Notes: generated by a model from the sequence alone, not told the origin. DNA of 64,000 bases from LMUY01 sp965199005 (GCA_965199005.1 CBDAQK010000006.1:2170001-2234000), one strand, 5' to 3'; shown: positions 51,378 through 61,145, counted from the first letter of the stretch. A program made the numbers and translations.

Positions 51378-51842
51378 ATGGCGACGGACGGTCAGGACGA
51401 CAAGCGGCACGTTTGGGGGCCGCGCGCGGTGGGGGCGCTCGTGCCCACGCTCACGCGCCCCGCCTTCCGTCGCCGCGCCCCGGCAACGGCGCAAATCCTG
51501 GCCGATTGGAGCATGATCGTCGGGCCAGCCCTGGCTGCGGTGACGGCACCGCGCCGTATGAGCGGCACGACCCTCACGCTTGCCTGCGCCAGCCCGATCG
51601 CGATGGAACTGCAACACATGTCCACCGAGTTGGTCAGCCGCATCAACGGCCATCTCGGCCGCACCGCGGTGGAGCGTCTGCGGTTCGTGCAGGAGATACT
51701 GCCGCCGTCGTCCCCCGCAGCGCTGGCGCCCGTCGCGGAGGAGCCGCCTCCGCCCATTCCGGGGATGCCGGCAGGGCCTTTGAACGACGCCTTGGCTCGG
51801 TTGGGTCAGGCGCTGAAGCGGCAGCCGGGCCGGCGGCGCTGA
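51378..51842 (+). CDS. DUF721 (DciA-like) protein
   Basis: A 154-residue DUF721 protein. The TLTRPAFRRRAPATAQILAD opening and WSMIVGPALAAVTAPRRMSG, then AMELQHMSTELVSRINGHLG, match DciA, the helicase-loader that replaces DnaC/DnaI in many bacteria. The N-terminal basic part and C-terminal proline-rich stretch are as in alphaproteobacterial relatives. ATG 51378 has GGAG upstream; reading back to 51027 is a mutY shadow. A DNA-metabolism role fits its neighbour mutY. Confidence 0.85.
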   Translation: MATDGQDDKRHVWGPRAVGALVPTLTRPAFRRRAPATAQILADWSMIVGPALAAVTAPRRMSGTTLTLACASPIAMELQHMSTELVSRINGHLGRTAVERLRFVQEILPPSSPAALAPVAEEPPPPIPGMPAGPLNDALARLGQALKRQPGRRR

Positions 51843-51989
51843 GCGTCGCGTACTGATGTTCTGGCGCATCACATACCGTGGCAGATTAGCAACGTTGGGC
51901 AGAAACCCACCCCCTATCCTGCTCGCGTTATCGTTGCCGCCACGGGAGAGTGGCATGTTGTAACTGGGCATTGCTGGGCAAACGCGGAC

Positions 51990-53135
51990 ATGATTCTGAG
52001 AGTTTGCGGTTTAGTCATCCTCGGCGGTCTTTGCGTCTCCCCGGGCGAGGTGTCGCAGCGGACGCATAGTGCTCATATCCCGGGTGCCAAGGCCGCCAAC
52101 GATCCTATCGTCATGACGGTGCTGCCAGACGAAGCCGCGCGTGCGGTCGTCCTGGTTTCGGCCGGGTCTGCCCCAGCCACCGCTGACGTGCCTGCGATTG
52201 GCTCACCAGCCGTCCAGGCCGACCCACCCGCACTCTCGCCCGCGCTGCAACTGCCGTCCGATGCGCCAGCCCCGCCGCGGTCGCAGGTGTCCATGAACGC
52301 GGCCCCGATGGCGGCTCTGTTGAGAGCCTTGGCCCCGCCGCCGCCCCGCCCCGCCGCCACGCGCGCGGACGTGCAGGCGCTGGTTGCCACCATGCGGGCC
52401 AGCCTCGGGGGCATCTTGCTGCCTGACGCGCCGGTGCTGACCCGCACCGCCATGACTGCCGCCCGCGCCATGATGCAACGGGCGAATCTCTCGATCGACA
52501 CCATGCAAGCGGTCCTCGTGGTGGATCGGTCGCCGCTTGTGCAGCGGCTCTGGGTGACCGTGGCTGCACCCGGCAGTCCGCTGGAGGTGCTCGGCTCGGT
52601 TCATGTCAGCACCGGCAAGCCGGGACGCAAGGAGCATTTCCGCACACCCGTTGGCGTGTTCGTCGACAATGCGGGCATATTGGGATACCGGGCCCTGGGC
52701 ACCTATAACGAATTCCACATCCGCGGCATTGGCCTACGCGGCATGCGGGTGTGGGATTTCGGCTGGCAGACCACCGATGACTGGCGCAAGCCGCGCGACA
52801 TCATGGCCGTCCGCATGGAAATGCACGCCACCGACCCAGTGCTGGAACCGCGCCTTGGCCACTGGGATTCGGAGGGTTGCATCCGCATCCCCAGCCGCTT
52901 CAACAGCTTCCTGGACCATACCGGGCTGATTGACGCGAAGGAACGCGAGGCCGCGCGGGATGACCGGCGGTTCGCTGCCCTTCTGCCGAAGGATGCCGAG
53001 CCAAGCCCGTTGGCGGGGCAGACGCTGGTGGTCGTCGACACCTCCGAGCCGGACGCAGCGCCATCCGACCCCGTCCGCGCCAATATGATCGAACACCCGG
53101 ACCCGACCCCACAGGACCATGAAGACGCCGGCTGA
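51990..53135 (+). CDS. L,D-transpeptidase (YkuD domain)
   Basis: A 381-residue exported protein with an N-terminal signal (VCGLVILGGLCVSPGE, about residues 5-20), a Pro/Ala-rich low-complexity stretch to about residue 115, and a YkuD catalytic domain from about 170 to 310. The active-site His is H279 (MEMHATDPVLE) and the nucleophile C297 in HWDSEGCIRI, close to the usual HXX(14-17)SHGCHN but with SEGCI. The enzyme forms 3-3 crosslinks or attaches proteins to peptidoglycan in relatives. ATG 51990 has no strong ribosome site. Confidence 0.87.
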   Translation: MILRVCGLVILGGLCVSPGEVSQRTHSAHIPGAKAANDPIVMTVLPDEAARAVVLVSAGSAPATADVPAIGSPAVQADPPALSPALQLPSDAPAPPRSQVSMNAAPMAALLRALAPPPPRPAATRADVQALVATMRASLGGILLPDAPVLTRTAMTAARAMMQRANLSIDTMQAVLVVDRSPLVQRLWVTVAAPGSPLEVLGSVHVSTGKPGRKEHFRTPVGVFVDNAGILGYRALGTYNEFHIRGIGLRGMRVWDFGWQTTDDWRKPRDIMAVRMEMHATDPVLEPRLGHWDSEGCIRIPSRFNSFLDHTGLIDAKEREAARDDRRFAALLPKDAEPSPLAGQTLVVVDTSEPDAAPSDPVRANMIEHPDPTPQDHEDAG

Positions 53136-53192
53136 GGGCGGACCCCAGGCATAGTTCCTGCAACGCCCCCACGCCGGGTTGCCGCAGCTTGC

Positions 53193-53408
53193 TTGCTGGG
53201 CAACCAAGCTGAAGATGGGAGTGAGGATGCCAGCAGAGCCACTGCCGAGCGAACCCGAGCCGGGCGGTTGCCCAACGTGGCCGACTTCCACCACGCGTTC
53301 CTTCTGGTGGCGCTGATCACGCTGGTCTCGGCGCCGGGCTTCCTTCGCCTGCAACCAGAAGACGGGTCTGTTGTCAGTGGCTTCCGGGGAAAGACCCGGG
53401 CGGCGTAG
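53193..53408 (+). pseudogene. Possible C-terminal fragment of an MFS transporter
   Basis: The frame ends in DFHHAFLLVALITLVSAPGF followed by LRLQPEDGSVVSGFR, a pattern seen at the C-terminus of drug-efflux MFS proteins ('..FLRLxPDAGAEVSGHR'), with one hydrophobic helix. The first half (residues 1-27, from a TTG at 53193) is not MFS-like, so only the tail survives. It abuts the tetR stop codon. This could be the remnant of the pump once controlled here; a chance frame is the alternative. Confidence 0.45.
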
Positions 53409-54002
53409 CTACTCGAGGTGGCGGCGAAGCATGGCACGGATTTCCTCCGGCACCCCCGCCTGCAAATCCGGCGTTTCCCCGCGAATGGTCATGGTAATCC
53501 GCATCATCTGCGGGACGATGATGGCCAACCGGTCCGCCTGACCCGGCGGCAGCGGTGGGTCGGCTTGGGCGAACAGGCCAGCGATCTGCACCCGGCGCCG
53601 CGCCCGCACACTCTGCTTCCAGCTACTGTCGCCGGGCACATCGATGAGCGCCGCATAGACCGGGTGGTCGGCCAGAAACAAGGAGAGCTCCGCAAACAGC
53701 GCATCCGCCAACGCCGCGGCCGACCACCCGCGCGACCGTGCCTGCAAGGCATCTAGGCGCTGCGACAAGCCGTCGCTGAGCTCCGCCACGATCGCCGTCG
53801 CAAGCACCGGTTTGGTCGGAAAGAACAGATACAGCGACCCGATGGAGGCGCCCGCCCGGGCCGCGATCTCCGTCATGGTGGTGGCGTCGTAGCCCTTCTC
53901 CAGGAACACCGCGGAGGCAGCGGCGATCAACGCAGCCACACGCTCGCGTCCCCGCTGCCGCTGGGGGTTTCGTGGCAACTCACTTGCAATACCTGAGGAC
54001 AT
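53409..54002 (-). CDS. TetR-family transcriptional repressor
   Basis: A 197-residue TetR regulator. The N-terminal helix-turn-helix spans about residues 20-66 (ALIAAASAVFLEKGYDATTM then AARAGASIGSLYLFFPTKP). The ligand-binding C-terminal half is helical and variable. ATG 54002 begins MSSGIASELP. It is divergent from the DHA2 efflux gene, and a perfect 10-base inverted repeat overlaps its own start codon and the intergenic region, so it likely represses both itself and the pump and is released by a pump substrate. Confidence 0.9.
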   Translation of the reverse strand: MSSGIASELPRNPQRQRGRERVAALIAAASAVFLEKGYDATTMTEIAARAGASIGSLYLFFPTKPVLATAIVAELSDGLSQRLDALQARSRGWSAAALADALFAELSLFLADHPVYAALIDVPGDSSWKQSVRARRRVQIAGLFAQADPPLPPGQADRLAIIVPQMMRITMTIRGETPDLQAGVPEEIRAMLRRHLE

Positions 54003-54037
54003 CCTCGTAAAACGTTTCCTGAGTTTATCCTCAGGTA
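53990..54037. promoter_or_regulatory. Probable TetR operator between tetR and the DHA2 pump
   Basis: TACCTGAGGA (53990-53999) and TCCTCAGGTA (54028-54037) are perfect inverted repeats 28 bases apart; a smaller palindrome GAGGACATCCTC lies inside the left end and overlaps the tetR start codon, and AAACGTTT (about 54011-54018) sits in the middle. Such symmetric sites in a divergent tetR/efflux gap are the normal operator arrangement. Confidence 0.65.
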
Positions 54038-54080
54038 TAGCCGATCGTGGCCGCGCCTGCATCCCCAGGAGAATCGCTTC

Positions 54081-55781
54081 ATGCCGACCGCGCAGGCCGA
54101 TGGCTATAAATGGGTGGTGCTGAGCAACACGACGCTGGGCATGCTGGCGGCGACGATCAACAGCTCCATCCTGCTCATCAGCCTGCCCGCCGTGTTCCGC
54201 GGCATCGGGCTCAAGGCGCTGGACCCCGGCAATATCGATTACCTGCTCTGGGCGATCATCGGGTACATGATCGCCACCGCGGTGTTGGTGGTGGCATTCG
54301 GGCGGCTGGGGGACCAGTTCGGCCGCGCGAAGATGTACAATCTGGGTTTCGCCATCTTCACCCTGGCTTCCATCGGGCTGAGCCTGTTGCCGGGCCATGG
54401 CGATTTCGCCGCGATATACCTGATCGCGGTGCGGCTGGTGCAGGGCGTGGGCGGCGCGCTGATCATGGCCAACTCGACCGCCCTGCTGACGGATGCCTTT
54501 CCGACCGAACAGCGCGGCTTGGCGCTCGGCATCAACGTGGTGGCGGCAATTGGCGGCCAATTCCTTGGTCTGTTGATCGGCGGGTTGCTGGCGGACACCA
54601 ATTGGCGGCTCGTCTTTTGGATCAACGTGCCGTTTGGACTGGTGGGAACGATCTGGGCCTACCTCAAACTCCAGGATGCGCCGACCCGCGTCTCGCATAA
54701 GATCGACTGGGCCGGGAATATCAGCTTTGGGCTCGGCCTGGTGCTGATACTGACCGCCATCACCTACGGCATCCAGCCCTATGGCAACCAGGTCATGGCC
54801 TGGGGCAGCCCGCGGGTTTTGACGCTGTTTGCCCTCGGCATCCTCTCACTTGCGGCCTTCGTGGTGGCGGAGCGCGTGGCAGACCGGCCGATGCTGGATT
54901 TCCGGCTGTTCCGGATCGGCGCATTCGCCTACGGCAACGTGGCCAATTTGGCGTCCGGCGTGGCACGCGGCGGACTACAATTCATGCTGATCATTTGGCT
55001 GCAGGGAATTTGGCTGCCGCTGCATGGCTATTCGTTCGAGGACACGCCCCTCTGGTCGGCCATTTTCATGCTTCCGCTGACGCTGGGCTTCCTGATTGCC
55101 GGGCCCGTGGCGGGCTACTACTCCGACCATATCGGCGGCCGTGTCTTCTCCGTGGGCGGCATGGTGGTGGGGGCGGCCAGCTTCATCGCCCTCATGCTGC
55201 TGCCGTCGGATTTCTCCTACTCGCTGTTCGCCGGCCTCCTGTTCCTGAACGGGTTCGGCTCTGGCCTGTTCGTGGCACCGAATTCCACCCAGATCATGAA
55301 CTCGGTGCCAGCGCAGGAGCGTGGCCAGGCCTCCGGCGTGCGCGCCACGACGACCAATGTGGGCCAGGTGCTGTCGATCGGCCTGTTTTTCAGCCTAATG
55401 CTGCTGGGGCTCGCCTCGACCCTGCCGCAGTCGATGGAGGCTGGCTTGCTGGCGCAACACGTGCCGCCGGAGGTCGCACATCAGGTGGCGGCCACGCCGC
55501 CGGTAGCGAGCCTATTCGCCGCGTTCCTGGGCTATAACCCGATGGGCGAGTTGATTCCCCCGGCCGTGCTGCACAGCCTGCCGGCAGACAGCATCGCGGT
55601 GCTGACGGGCAAGGATTTCTTCCCCGGCCTGATGTCCGCGCCGTTCAAGCACGGCTTGACCTACGCGTTCACCTTCTCCGCGATCCTATACCTGGTGGCG
55701 GCAGGCGCCTCCTGGCTCGGCAGCATCAAGCCGGCGGTCCGCGCCACCGGTGGCGTGCCGAAGCTGGAGGCGAGCCGGTAG
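54081..55781 (+). CDS. DHA2-family MFS efflux transporter (EmrB/QacA type)
   Basis: A 566-residue drug-efflux MFS with about fourteen hydrophobic segments. Features include LAATINSSILLISLPAVF in helix 1, motif A as GRLGDQFGRAKMYNLG, ANSTALLTDAFPTEQRGLAL in helix 5 region, and a matching A-like motif GYYSDHIGGRVFSVGG in the second half. It should export hydrophobic or cationic compounds with the proton gradient. ATG 54081 lies after the TetR operator region, and expression is likely controlled by the adjacent repressor. Confidence 0.92.
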   Translation: MPTAQADGYKWVVLSNTTLGMLAATINSSILLISLPAVFRGIGLKALDPGNIDYLLWAIIGYMIATAVLVVAFGRLGDQFGRAKMYNLGFAIFTLASIGLSLLPGHGDFAAIYLIAVRLVQGVGGALIMANSTALLTDAFPTEQRGLALGINVVAAIGGQFLGLLIGGLLADTNWRLVFWINVPFGLVGTIWAYLKLQDAPTRVSHKIDWAGNISFGLGLVLILTAITYGIQPYGNQVMAWGSPRVLTLFALGILSLAAFVVAERVADRPMLDFRLFRIGAFAYGNVANLASGVARGGLQFMLIIWLQGIWLPLHGYSFEDTPLWSAIFMLPLTLGFLIAGPVAGYYSDHIGGRVFSVGGMVVGAASFIALMLLPSDFSYSLFAGLLFLNGFGSGLFVAPNSTQIMNSVPAQERGQASGVRATTTNVGQVLSIGLFFSLMLLGLASTLPQSMEAGLLAQHVPPEVAHQVAATPPVASLFAAFLGYNPMGELIPPAVLHSLPADSIAVLTGKDFFPGLMSAPFKHGLTYAFTFSAILYLVAAGASWLGSIKPAVRATGGVPKLEASR

Positions 55782-55786
55782 GGTGG

Positions 55787-56905
55787 TCAGCCGCTCCGCG
55801 CCCGCACATGGCGCAAACGGCGGTGCAGGCTGACGAAAATGTCATCCGCAATGTTCCTCACCGCGGTCAGCGGCCGGGAGCCAAGTCTGATCTGAAAGGC
55901 CTCGCAGGTCTCAGCGAGGACGCATTCGACCTGGGACACCAAGCCCGGGTCGAATCCCGGACCCGCGATTTCATTGACTGGCCGGGCAACCTCATTTGCG
56001 ACCCGTGAGTCCCAGGAGCTGCGCCAGACAGTCTCGGCGAACCTGTCATTGGAGGATTGCCATCGAGCTGCCGCTTCGGCGCGAAAGGCTGGCTGCAATC
56101 CTCTGAAGGAAAGCGTGTCGAGTTCCTTCCCATGAGCTGACGTTTCGACGAAGCGGGTTACCTCCCGCCTGGAACGGCCGAGTTGCAAATGCCCTCCAGC
56201 CATACGAAGCCGCCGCGCCACCTCGACGGCGACTGGCCCAGGGCTGCGGTTCTCCACGAGAGCGAGATCGGCCGAGGAGAACATCGGGCCTATGACGGTA
56301 TCAAGATCGAGTTCCGTCATGATGCGTGCGAGTAGCGGCTGATCAGACCGCACATCGTGCAGGGGCGTCACACTCATCTTCCCGTTGGAGGCGCCCCACC
56401 ACGGTGCGAGCAGGCGACTGTAGTCCAAAGTCGATTTGCTGACTTCGGCCCGATAGTAGTTCGAAAACGTTCGATGTTCCCGTAAGAATTGAGTGCGCAA
56501 GGTGTACTGGGAGTTGATGAACTCACCTTGCGGCTTAATCGTGACCAACACCTCCATCGCAAAGCCACGTTGCGCGAACAAAGCGGCCAGCATGCGCGGT
56601 ATGCCCAGGCTCGGCGGTAGCAGGCATAATCCCTCGTAAGAAAGGAAGACGGTCTCGGCGCGCGTCACCGCGAGCAGACCGGATAGGCGCGTGAGCAGCT
56701 CCCGCCGCTCCAAAGACGGGCGACGCCCGTCCAGTGTTTCCCCCAAATGTTGATGGCTCAGATGAGGCGCGGGTGCCGAATCCGGCGTTAGATCTGGATA
56801 GAGCACCCCGGCCTCCCCGAGCTGGGGGCGCAAGCTTGTCAGAACGCGCTGGAGGGTTGTTGTGCCGGTGCGCGGCATGCCGATATGGACGATTGCCCGA
56901 CGCAT
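55787..56905 (-). CDS. Sulfotransferase-like P-loop protein
   Basis: A 372-residue protein beginning MRRAIVHIGMPRTGTTTLQR, which holds a PAPS-binding-type phosphate loop as in bacterial and eukaryotic sulfotransferases. The rest is divergent, with an aromatic motif at FINSQYTLRTQFLREHRTFS. The 3' PAPS-binding motif is not obvious, so function is uncertain; sulfation of a surface glycan or lipid is one possibility. ATG 56905 is chosen; the in-frame upstream reading from 56989 is unconserved. It stands alone between the DHA2 pump and the molybdoenzyme. Confidence 0.75.
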   Translation of the reverse strand: MRRAIVHIGMPRTGTTTLQRVLTSLRPQLGEAGVLYPDLTPDSAPAPHLSHQHLGETLDGRRPSLERRELLTRLSGLLAVTRAETVFLSYEGLCLLPPSLGIPRMLAALFAQRGFAMEVLVTIKPQGEFINSQYTLRTQFLREHRTFSNYYRAEVSKSTLDYSRLLAPWWGASNGKMSVTPLHDVRSDQPLLARIMTELDLDTVIGPMFSSADLALVENRSPGPVAVEVARRLRMAGGHLQLGRSRREVTRFVETSAHGKELDTLSFRGLQPAFRAEAAARWQSSNDRFAETVWRSSWDSRVANEVARPVNEIAGPGFDPGLVSQVECVLAETCEAFQIRLGSRPLTAVRNIADDIFVSLHRRLRHVRARSG

Positions 56906-57076
56906 CTTGACGACAGCACCCTGGTTCTTGGCGGGTGCGCCAGTGCACCTGCAAAGGTGACCGATAAGGCGTCTCGCCAGGCGCGTCATTCAGAAACGAT
57001 GAAACAAAGAGTATCCGGGAGGAGAGCCGCAGAAGCGGAGTGGGTAGCGATCCCCTGCCGCGTATCGCGGCGGCCA

Positions 57077-59368
57077 TCAACTTTCCGGCGGATCGTACGC
57101 CTGAATAGGCGGCAAGTTGCCGTCGAACCGCTCGACCTCGACGGTGCAAATCTGCCCCGTGCACCCCTGCGCCAGCGCTGACGTGCCGACGTCGCGGGTC
57201 AGCACGTTCGGGTTGCCATGCACGCAGAGCGGCATGTCATCATTTGGATCGGCGGGATCATACCAGGCACCAGTCGGCAGTTGGATCACGCCCTGACGAA
57301 GGCCGTCCGTAAGCCGCACCGCGGCCAGACACGCGCCGCGCGTGTTGAACAGCCGGATGATGTCGCCGTCAGCAATGCCGCGGGCCGCGGCATCCTCGGG
57401 GTGCATCGCAGCGACCTCCCGCCCGCGATGCTTGGACGCGGCGCTATGGCCGCCGAAATCCAACTGGCTGTGCAGGCGGGTCGCTGGCTGGTTGGCAATC
57501 AAATGCATGGGTGCATCTGGCGTCGGCACGTCGACCGGCGCCAACCAGACGGGGTGCCCGGGACAATCCGCCTCCCCGAAACCGGCGATCGTGGCCGAGG
57601 CGATTTCCACCTTCCCGCTCGGCGTCGGCAACGGCTTTGCCACCGGGTCGGCTCGGAACTCGCGCAGCGCCCCGCCATCATCCGGCAGTTGCGGCATGAC
57701 CAGGCTGCCCAGCGCCCAAAACTCGTCAAAGGACGGCGCCGGCAAATCCTTGGCCGCCAGGGCGCGCCGGGTGCGCTCGTACAAGTACTCCAGCCATTGC
57801 CGCGTGGTGCGCCCCTCCGTGAAGGGCTCGGCCGCGCCCAGCCGGTCCGCCAGGGCGGCGAAGATGTCGTAATCGTCGCGCGCCTCGGCATAGGGCGGGG
57901 CCACCTGGTGCATCGCTACCAAGAGCGGGTCGTTGTTGTTGGCGCCGATATCCTCGCGCTCCAGCGTCATCGTCACCGGCAAAACGACGTCGGCGTGCCG
58001 GGCCGAAGCGGTCCAGGCGAGGTCGTGCACCACCACCGTATCCACCCGGCGAAACGCCTGGCGCAGCCGGTTGAGGTCCTGATGGTGGTGGAACGGGTTG
58101 CCGCCCGCCCAATACACCAGCTTGATATCGGGGTAGGTCCGGGTCTGCCCATTATAGCGATAGGTGGCGCCAGGGTTCAGCAGCATGTCGGCAATGCGTG
58201 CCACGGGAATGAAGTCGGCCACGCCATTGCGCCCCTGTGACAGGGTCGGCATGGGCACCGCGTTGTTGCGGCGGCCGTAATAGCCGATCGCCCCCATCGC
58301 ATAGCCGAAGCCGCCACCAGGCAGCCCCATCTGGCCCAGCACGCAGGCAAGCACGCAGGCCATCCACACCGGCTGCTCCCCATGCTCGGCCCGTTGCAGC
58401 GAGTGGGCCATCGTCACCAGCACCCGGCGGCCGTGCAGGCGCCGCGCCAGGCTGGTGATCACCTCCGCCGGCACGCCGGTGATCGGCGCCGCCCAGGCGG
58501 CATCCTTCGGCTGACCATCCGCCAGCCCCATCACATAACGCTCGAACTCCGGCCACCCTTCGGTGTAGCGGGCCAGGAACGCGCGGTCGTGCAAACCGGC
58601 CGCGACCAGCGTGTGCACCAAGGCCAGCATCAGCGCGGTGTCGGTGCCGGGAATGAGGCTGATCCACTCGCCCCCGGCTTCGTCCGGCAGGTCGGACCGC
58701 AAGGGGCCTACGAGGATGAATTCGCAGCCATTCTGCCGCGCCCGGTCCATCGCTCCGCGCTCGACATGCTCGCTGACGCCGCCGCCGGCAACCATGCTGT
58801 TCTTGAGAGCCAAGCCGCCAAAGGCCAGCACCACCTGGCTATGCTCCGCCACCTGATCCCAGGTCACGTTGCGCTTCGTAATCTGGTCGAAATCGCCCAT
58901 GATGTGGGGAATGATCACCGCCGACGCGCCGGCGCTGTAGGAATTGACCGATCTGACATAGCCCCCGAGCGTCGTGTTCAGAAACCGGTGCACCTGGCTT
59001 TGCGCATGATGGAACCGCCCGGCGCTGGACCAGCCATAGGAGCCGCCGAAGACCGCGCCGGGTCCGAAATCGTCGCGCACCCGGCCCAACTCGTCCCCAA
59101 GACGATCCAGTACGGCGTCCCACGCCATCGGCACGAATTCATCACGCCCCCGGCGCTCATCCGGGCCGGGACCGTTCTCCAGCCAGCCGCGCCGGACCAT
59201 CGGCTGCGCAATCCGCGCACGGTGACGCAGAGCACCCGGAAAATTGTCGATGACGCCATTCGGGTCCGGGTCGCCCGGATAAGGCTGCACCTCCAACTCG
59301 CCATTCTGCCAGCGGGCGGAAAACACGCCCCAATGCGAGCTATGCGGGCGGAACCCAAAATCGTTCAT
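57077..59368 (-). CDS. Molybdopterin oxidoreductase of the BisC/DMSO-TMAO reductase family
   Basis: A 763-residue Mo-bis(MGD) enzyme without N-terminal iron-sulfur cysteines, as in BisC and DMSO/TMAO reductases. GGSYGWSSAGRFHHAQSQVH and the NSYSAGASAVIIPHIMG segment, with S145 the likely Mo-ligating serine, are present; WTASARHADVVLPVTMTLER and NQPATRLHSQLDFGG are later blocks. There is no Tat signal, so it should be cytoplasmic like BisC (biotin or methionine sulfoxide reductase), or have another small S- or N-oxide substrate. It is the gene next to the binding protein and dimethylformamidase-like gene. Confidence 0.9.
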   Translation of the reverse strand: MNDFGFRPHSSHWGVFSARWQNGELEVQPYPGDPDPNGVIDNFPGALRHRARIAQPMVRRGWLENGPGPDERRGRDEFVPMAWDAVLDRLGDELGRVRDDFGPGAVFGGSYGWSSAGRFHHAQSQVHRFLNTTLGGYVRSVNSYSAGASAVIIPHIMGDFDQITKRNVTWDQVAEHSQVVLAFGGLALKNSMVAGGGVSEHVERGAMDRARQNGCEFILVGPLRSDLPDEAGGEWISLIPGTDTALMLALVHTLVAAGLHDRAFLARYTEGWPEFERYVMGLADGQPKDAAWAAPITGVPAEVITSLARRLHGRRVLVTMAHSLQRAEHGEQPVWMACVLACVLGQMGLPGGGFGYAMGAIGYYGRRNNAVPMPTLSQGRNGVADFIPVARIADMLLNPGATYRYNGQTRTYPDIKLVYWAGGNPFHHHQDLNRLRQAFRRVDTVVVHDLAWTASARHADVVLPVTMTLEREDIGANNNDPLLVAMHQVAPPYAEARDDYDIFAALADRLGAAEPFTEGRTTRQWLEYLYERTRRALAAKDLPAPSFDEFWALGSLVMPQLPDDGGALREFRADPVAKPLPTPSGKVEIASATIAGFGEADCPGHPVWLAPVDVPTPDAPMHLIANQPATRLHSQLDFGGHSAASKHRGREVAAMHPEDAAARGIADGDIIRLFNTRGACLAAVRLTDGLRQGVIQLPTGAWYDPADPNDDMPLCVHGNPNVLTRDVGTSALAQGCTGQICTVEVERFDGNLPPIQAYDPPES

Positions 59369-59411
59369 CAGTCAGCCCCTCTTCAGTATCGAACCAGCGG
59401 AACAAGTAACC

Positions 59412-61022
59412 CTATGCCACGGCGCAATCGTAAAACATAACGACCCAACCGGACCGGGCAAACCGGTATCCCGTGCGATTCGCCCGGTGGGCGACGGTTT
59501 CCACCTGGTTGTGCACCGGGAACCAGAGCGCCGTATCCATGATCAGCTTCTGTGCATCGGCGTAAATCTGCGCCCGCTTGATGGCGTCGGTTTCTGCCCG
59601 CCCGGCGGCAAACAAATCCTCCAGCTTCGGGTCCGACAAATGCATCCAGTTGTATTTGTAATGGCCCGGCGTGGTGATGTTGGTGCTAGAGAAAAGATTC
59701 TCCAGGCACATCGGGTCTGCTTGAATCCAGCGCACCGGCAGCATGTCGTAATTATTGGCGAACACCAGATCCATGTTGCGGGCGAACGTGATGGTTTCGA
59801 CCTTGATATCGAACCCGACCCGCTTCAGCCGAGCCTGGATTTCGACCGCTGTGTCCGGCTCCAGCGGCGGCGGCGCACCGTAGAACGCGCTCAGCCGCTG
59901 GCCGTCCTTCACGCGCACCCCGTCGGACCCGGGCTTCCAGCCAGCTTCGTCCAACAGGGCCATGGCCGCCTTTTCGTTCGGCAGATACAGCGCCTCCGTC
60001 CCCTTCCAGTAACCCGGCGTGGTGGAAGACAGCGGTCCATAGCTCGGGTCAACCAGCCCGAAGAACAGGCTATCCGCCAAATCGGCCCGGTCGATCGCCA
60101 TCGCCATCGCCCGGCGGACCTTCACGTCCTGGAAGACGCCGCGGCTGCCGTTCAACTCCAGCCCGAACGGGATTCCGGCGGCATTGCTGACGATCGTCTT
60201 ATAGCCGGGTGTATCGCCCAGCCGCTTCAAATCCAGCACCGGCGTCGCGTCCGCCATGTCGATCTCGCCGGCCTCCAGCGCCGCGATCCGGGTCGAGGCA
60301 TCGGGGATGATCCGGTGCACGATGCGGGCGACCTGCGAGGGGCCCTTATGCGTGTTGTAGGATGGCGCCCAATTATACGCGTCGAACCGGTCCAGGATGA
60401 CGCGCTGCCCATCCTCCCAGGAGGTGAACTTGAACGGCCCAGCGCCTACCGGTGCCCGCGCGAACCCTTTGTCGCCCAGCTTGCGGACGGCGGTGGGTGA
60501 CACGGGGGCCAGCGTGGGCTCGGCAAAGCTCGCCACCGCCGCGCCGAACGGGGCGGAGTATTTCACGCGGATTTGCGACGGGCTGATCACGTCACACCCC
60601 GCATAGGGCCCGAGCTGGGTGATGGCACCCTCGCTGGCCAGCTTCGGGTCGACAATCGTATCGAAGGTGAATTTCACCGCATCCGCGTCGAAGCGCGTGC
60701 CGTCGTGGAATTGCACATCCTCGCGCAGCTTCAGGATGACGCTGCGGCCATCCGGCGCCACCTCCCAGCTCGTCGCCAGGCCTGGAAGCGGCTGGTTGCT
60801 GCTATCGCTGGCCACAAGCGTGTCGAAAACCTGCGCGACGACCTGGTATTCGTGACGGGAGCTGGTCACGCGCGGATCGAAGGTGCGGGCGGAGTTGTCA
60901 TCCTCGCCCCAGGTGATCGTCAGCGGTTCGGCATCCTGCGCCTTGGCAGACCGGACCGCCGGCGCGGCCAGCAATCCCCCGACCACGGCGCGGCGGGTGA
61001 TGGATGATGGGTTGGCAGCCAT
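59412..61022 (-). CDS. Tat-exported oligopeptide/dipeptide-type ABC binding protein
   Basis: A 536-residue family 5 (DppA/OppA-like) solute-binding protein. The N-terminus SSITRRAVVGGLLAAPAVRS has a twin-arginine signal, consistent with folding before export. The body has PLTITWGEDDNSARTFDPRV, RSVILKLREDVQFHDGTRFD and the IKRAQIYADAQKLIMD C-terminal lobe. It should capture a peptide-like or amide solute. It is divergent from the dimethylformamidase-like gene, whose downstream neighbour is the matching permease, so together they likely form an importer for the compound acted on by that enzyme. Confidence 0.9.
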   Translation of the reverse strand: MAANPSSITRRAVVGGLLAAPAVRSAKAQDAEPLTITWGEDDNSARTFDPRVTSSRHEYQVVAQVFDTLVASDSSNQPLPGLATSWEVAPDGRSVILKLREDVQFHDGTRFDADAVKFTFDTIVDPKLASEGAITQLGPYAGCDVISPSQIRVKYSAPFGAAVASFAEPTLAPVSPTAVRKLGDKGFARAPVGAGPFKFTSWEDGQRVILDRFDAYNWAPSYNTHKGPSQVARIVHRIIPDASTRIAALEAGEIDMADATPVLDLKRLGDTPGYKTIVSNAAGIPFGLELNGSRGVFQDVKVRRAMAMAIDRADLADSLFFGLVDPSYGPLSSTTPGYWKGTEALYLPNEKAAMALLDEAGWKPGSDGVRVKDGQRLSAFYGAPPPLEPDTAVEIQARLKRVGFDIKVETITFARNMDLVFANNYDMLPVRWIQADPMCLENLFSSTNITTPGHYKYNWMHLSDPKLEDLFAAGRAETDAIKRAQIYADAQKLIMDTALWFPVHNQVETVAHRANRTGYRFARSGWVVMFYDCAVA

Positions 61023-61145
61023 GGGCGGTCTCCGCGCTACGGTGGCGGAGAATGGGCGTAGCTGCCTTGCAAAAGCAATGTCCGCCGGCCCGGAGACGTG
61101 GCACGGGCTGTGCTACGACGTACCGCAGGCAGATGCGGGGAAGGC

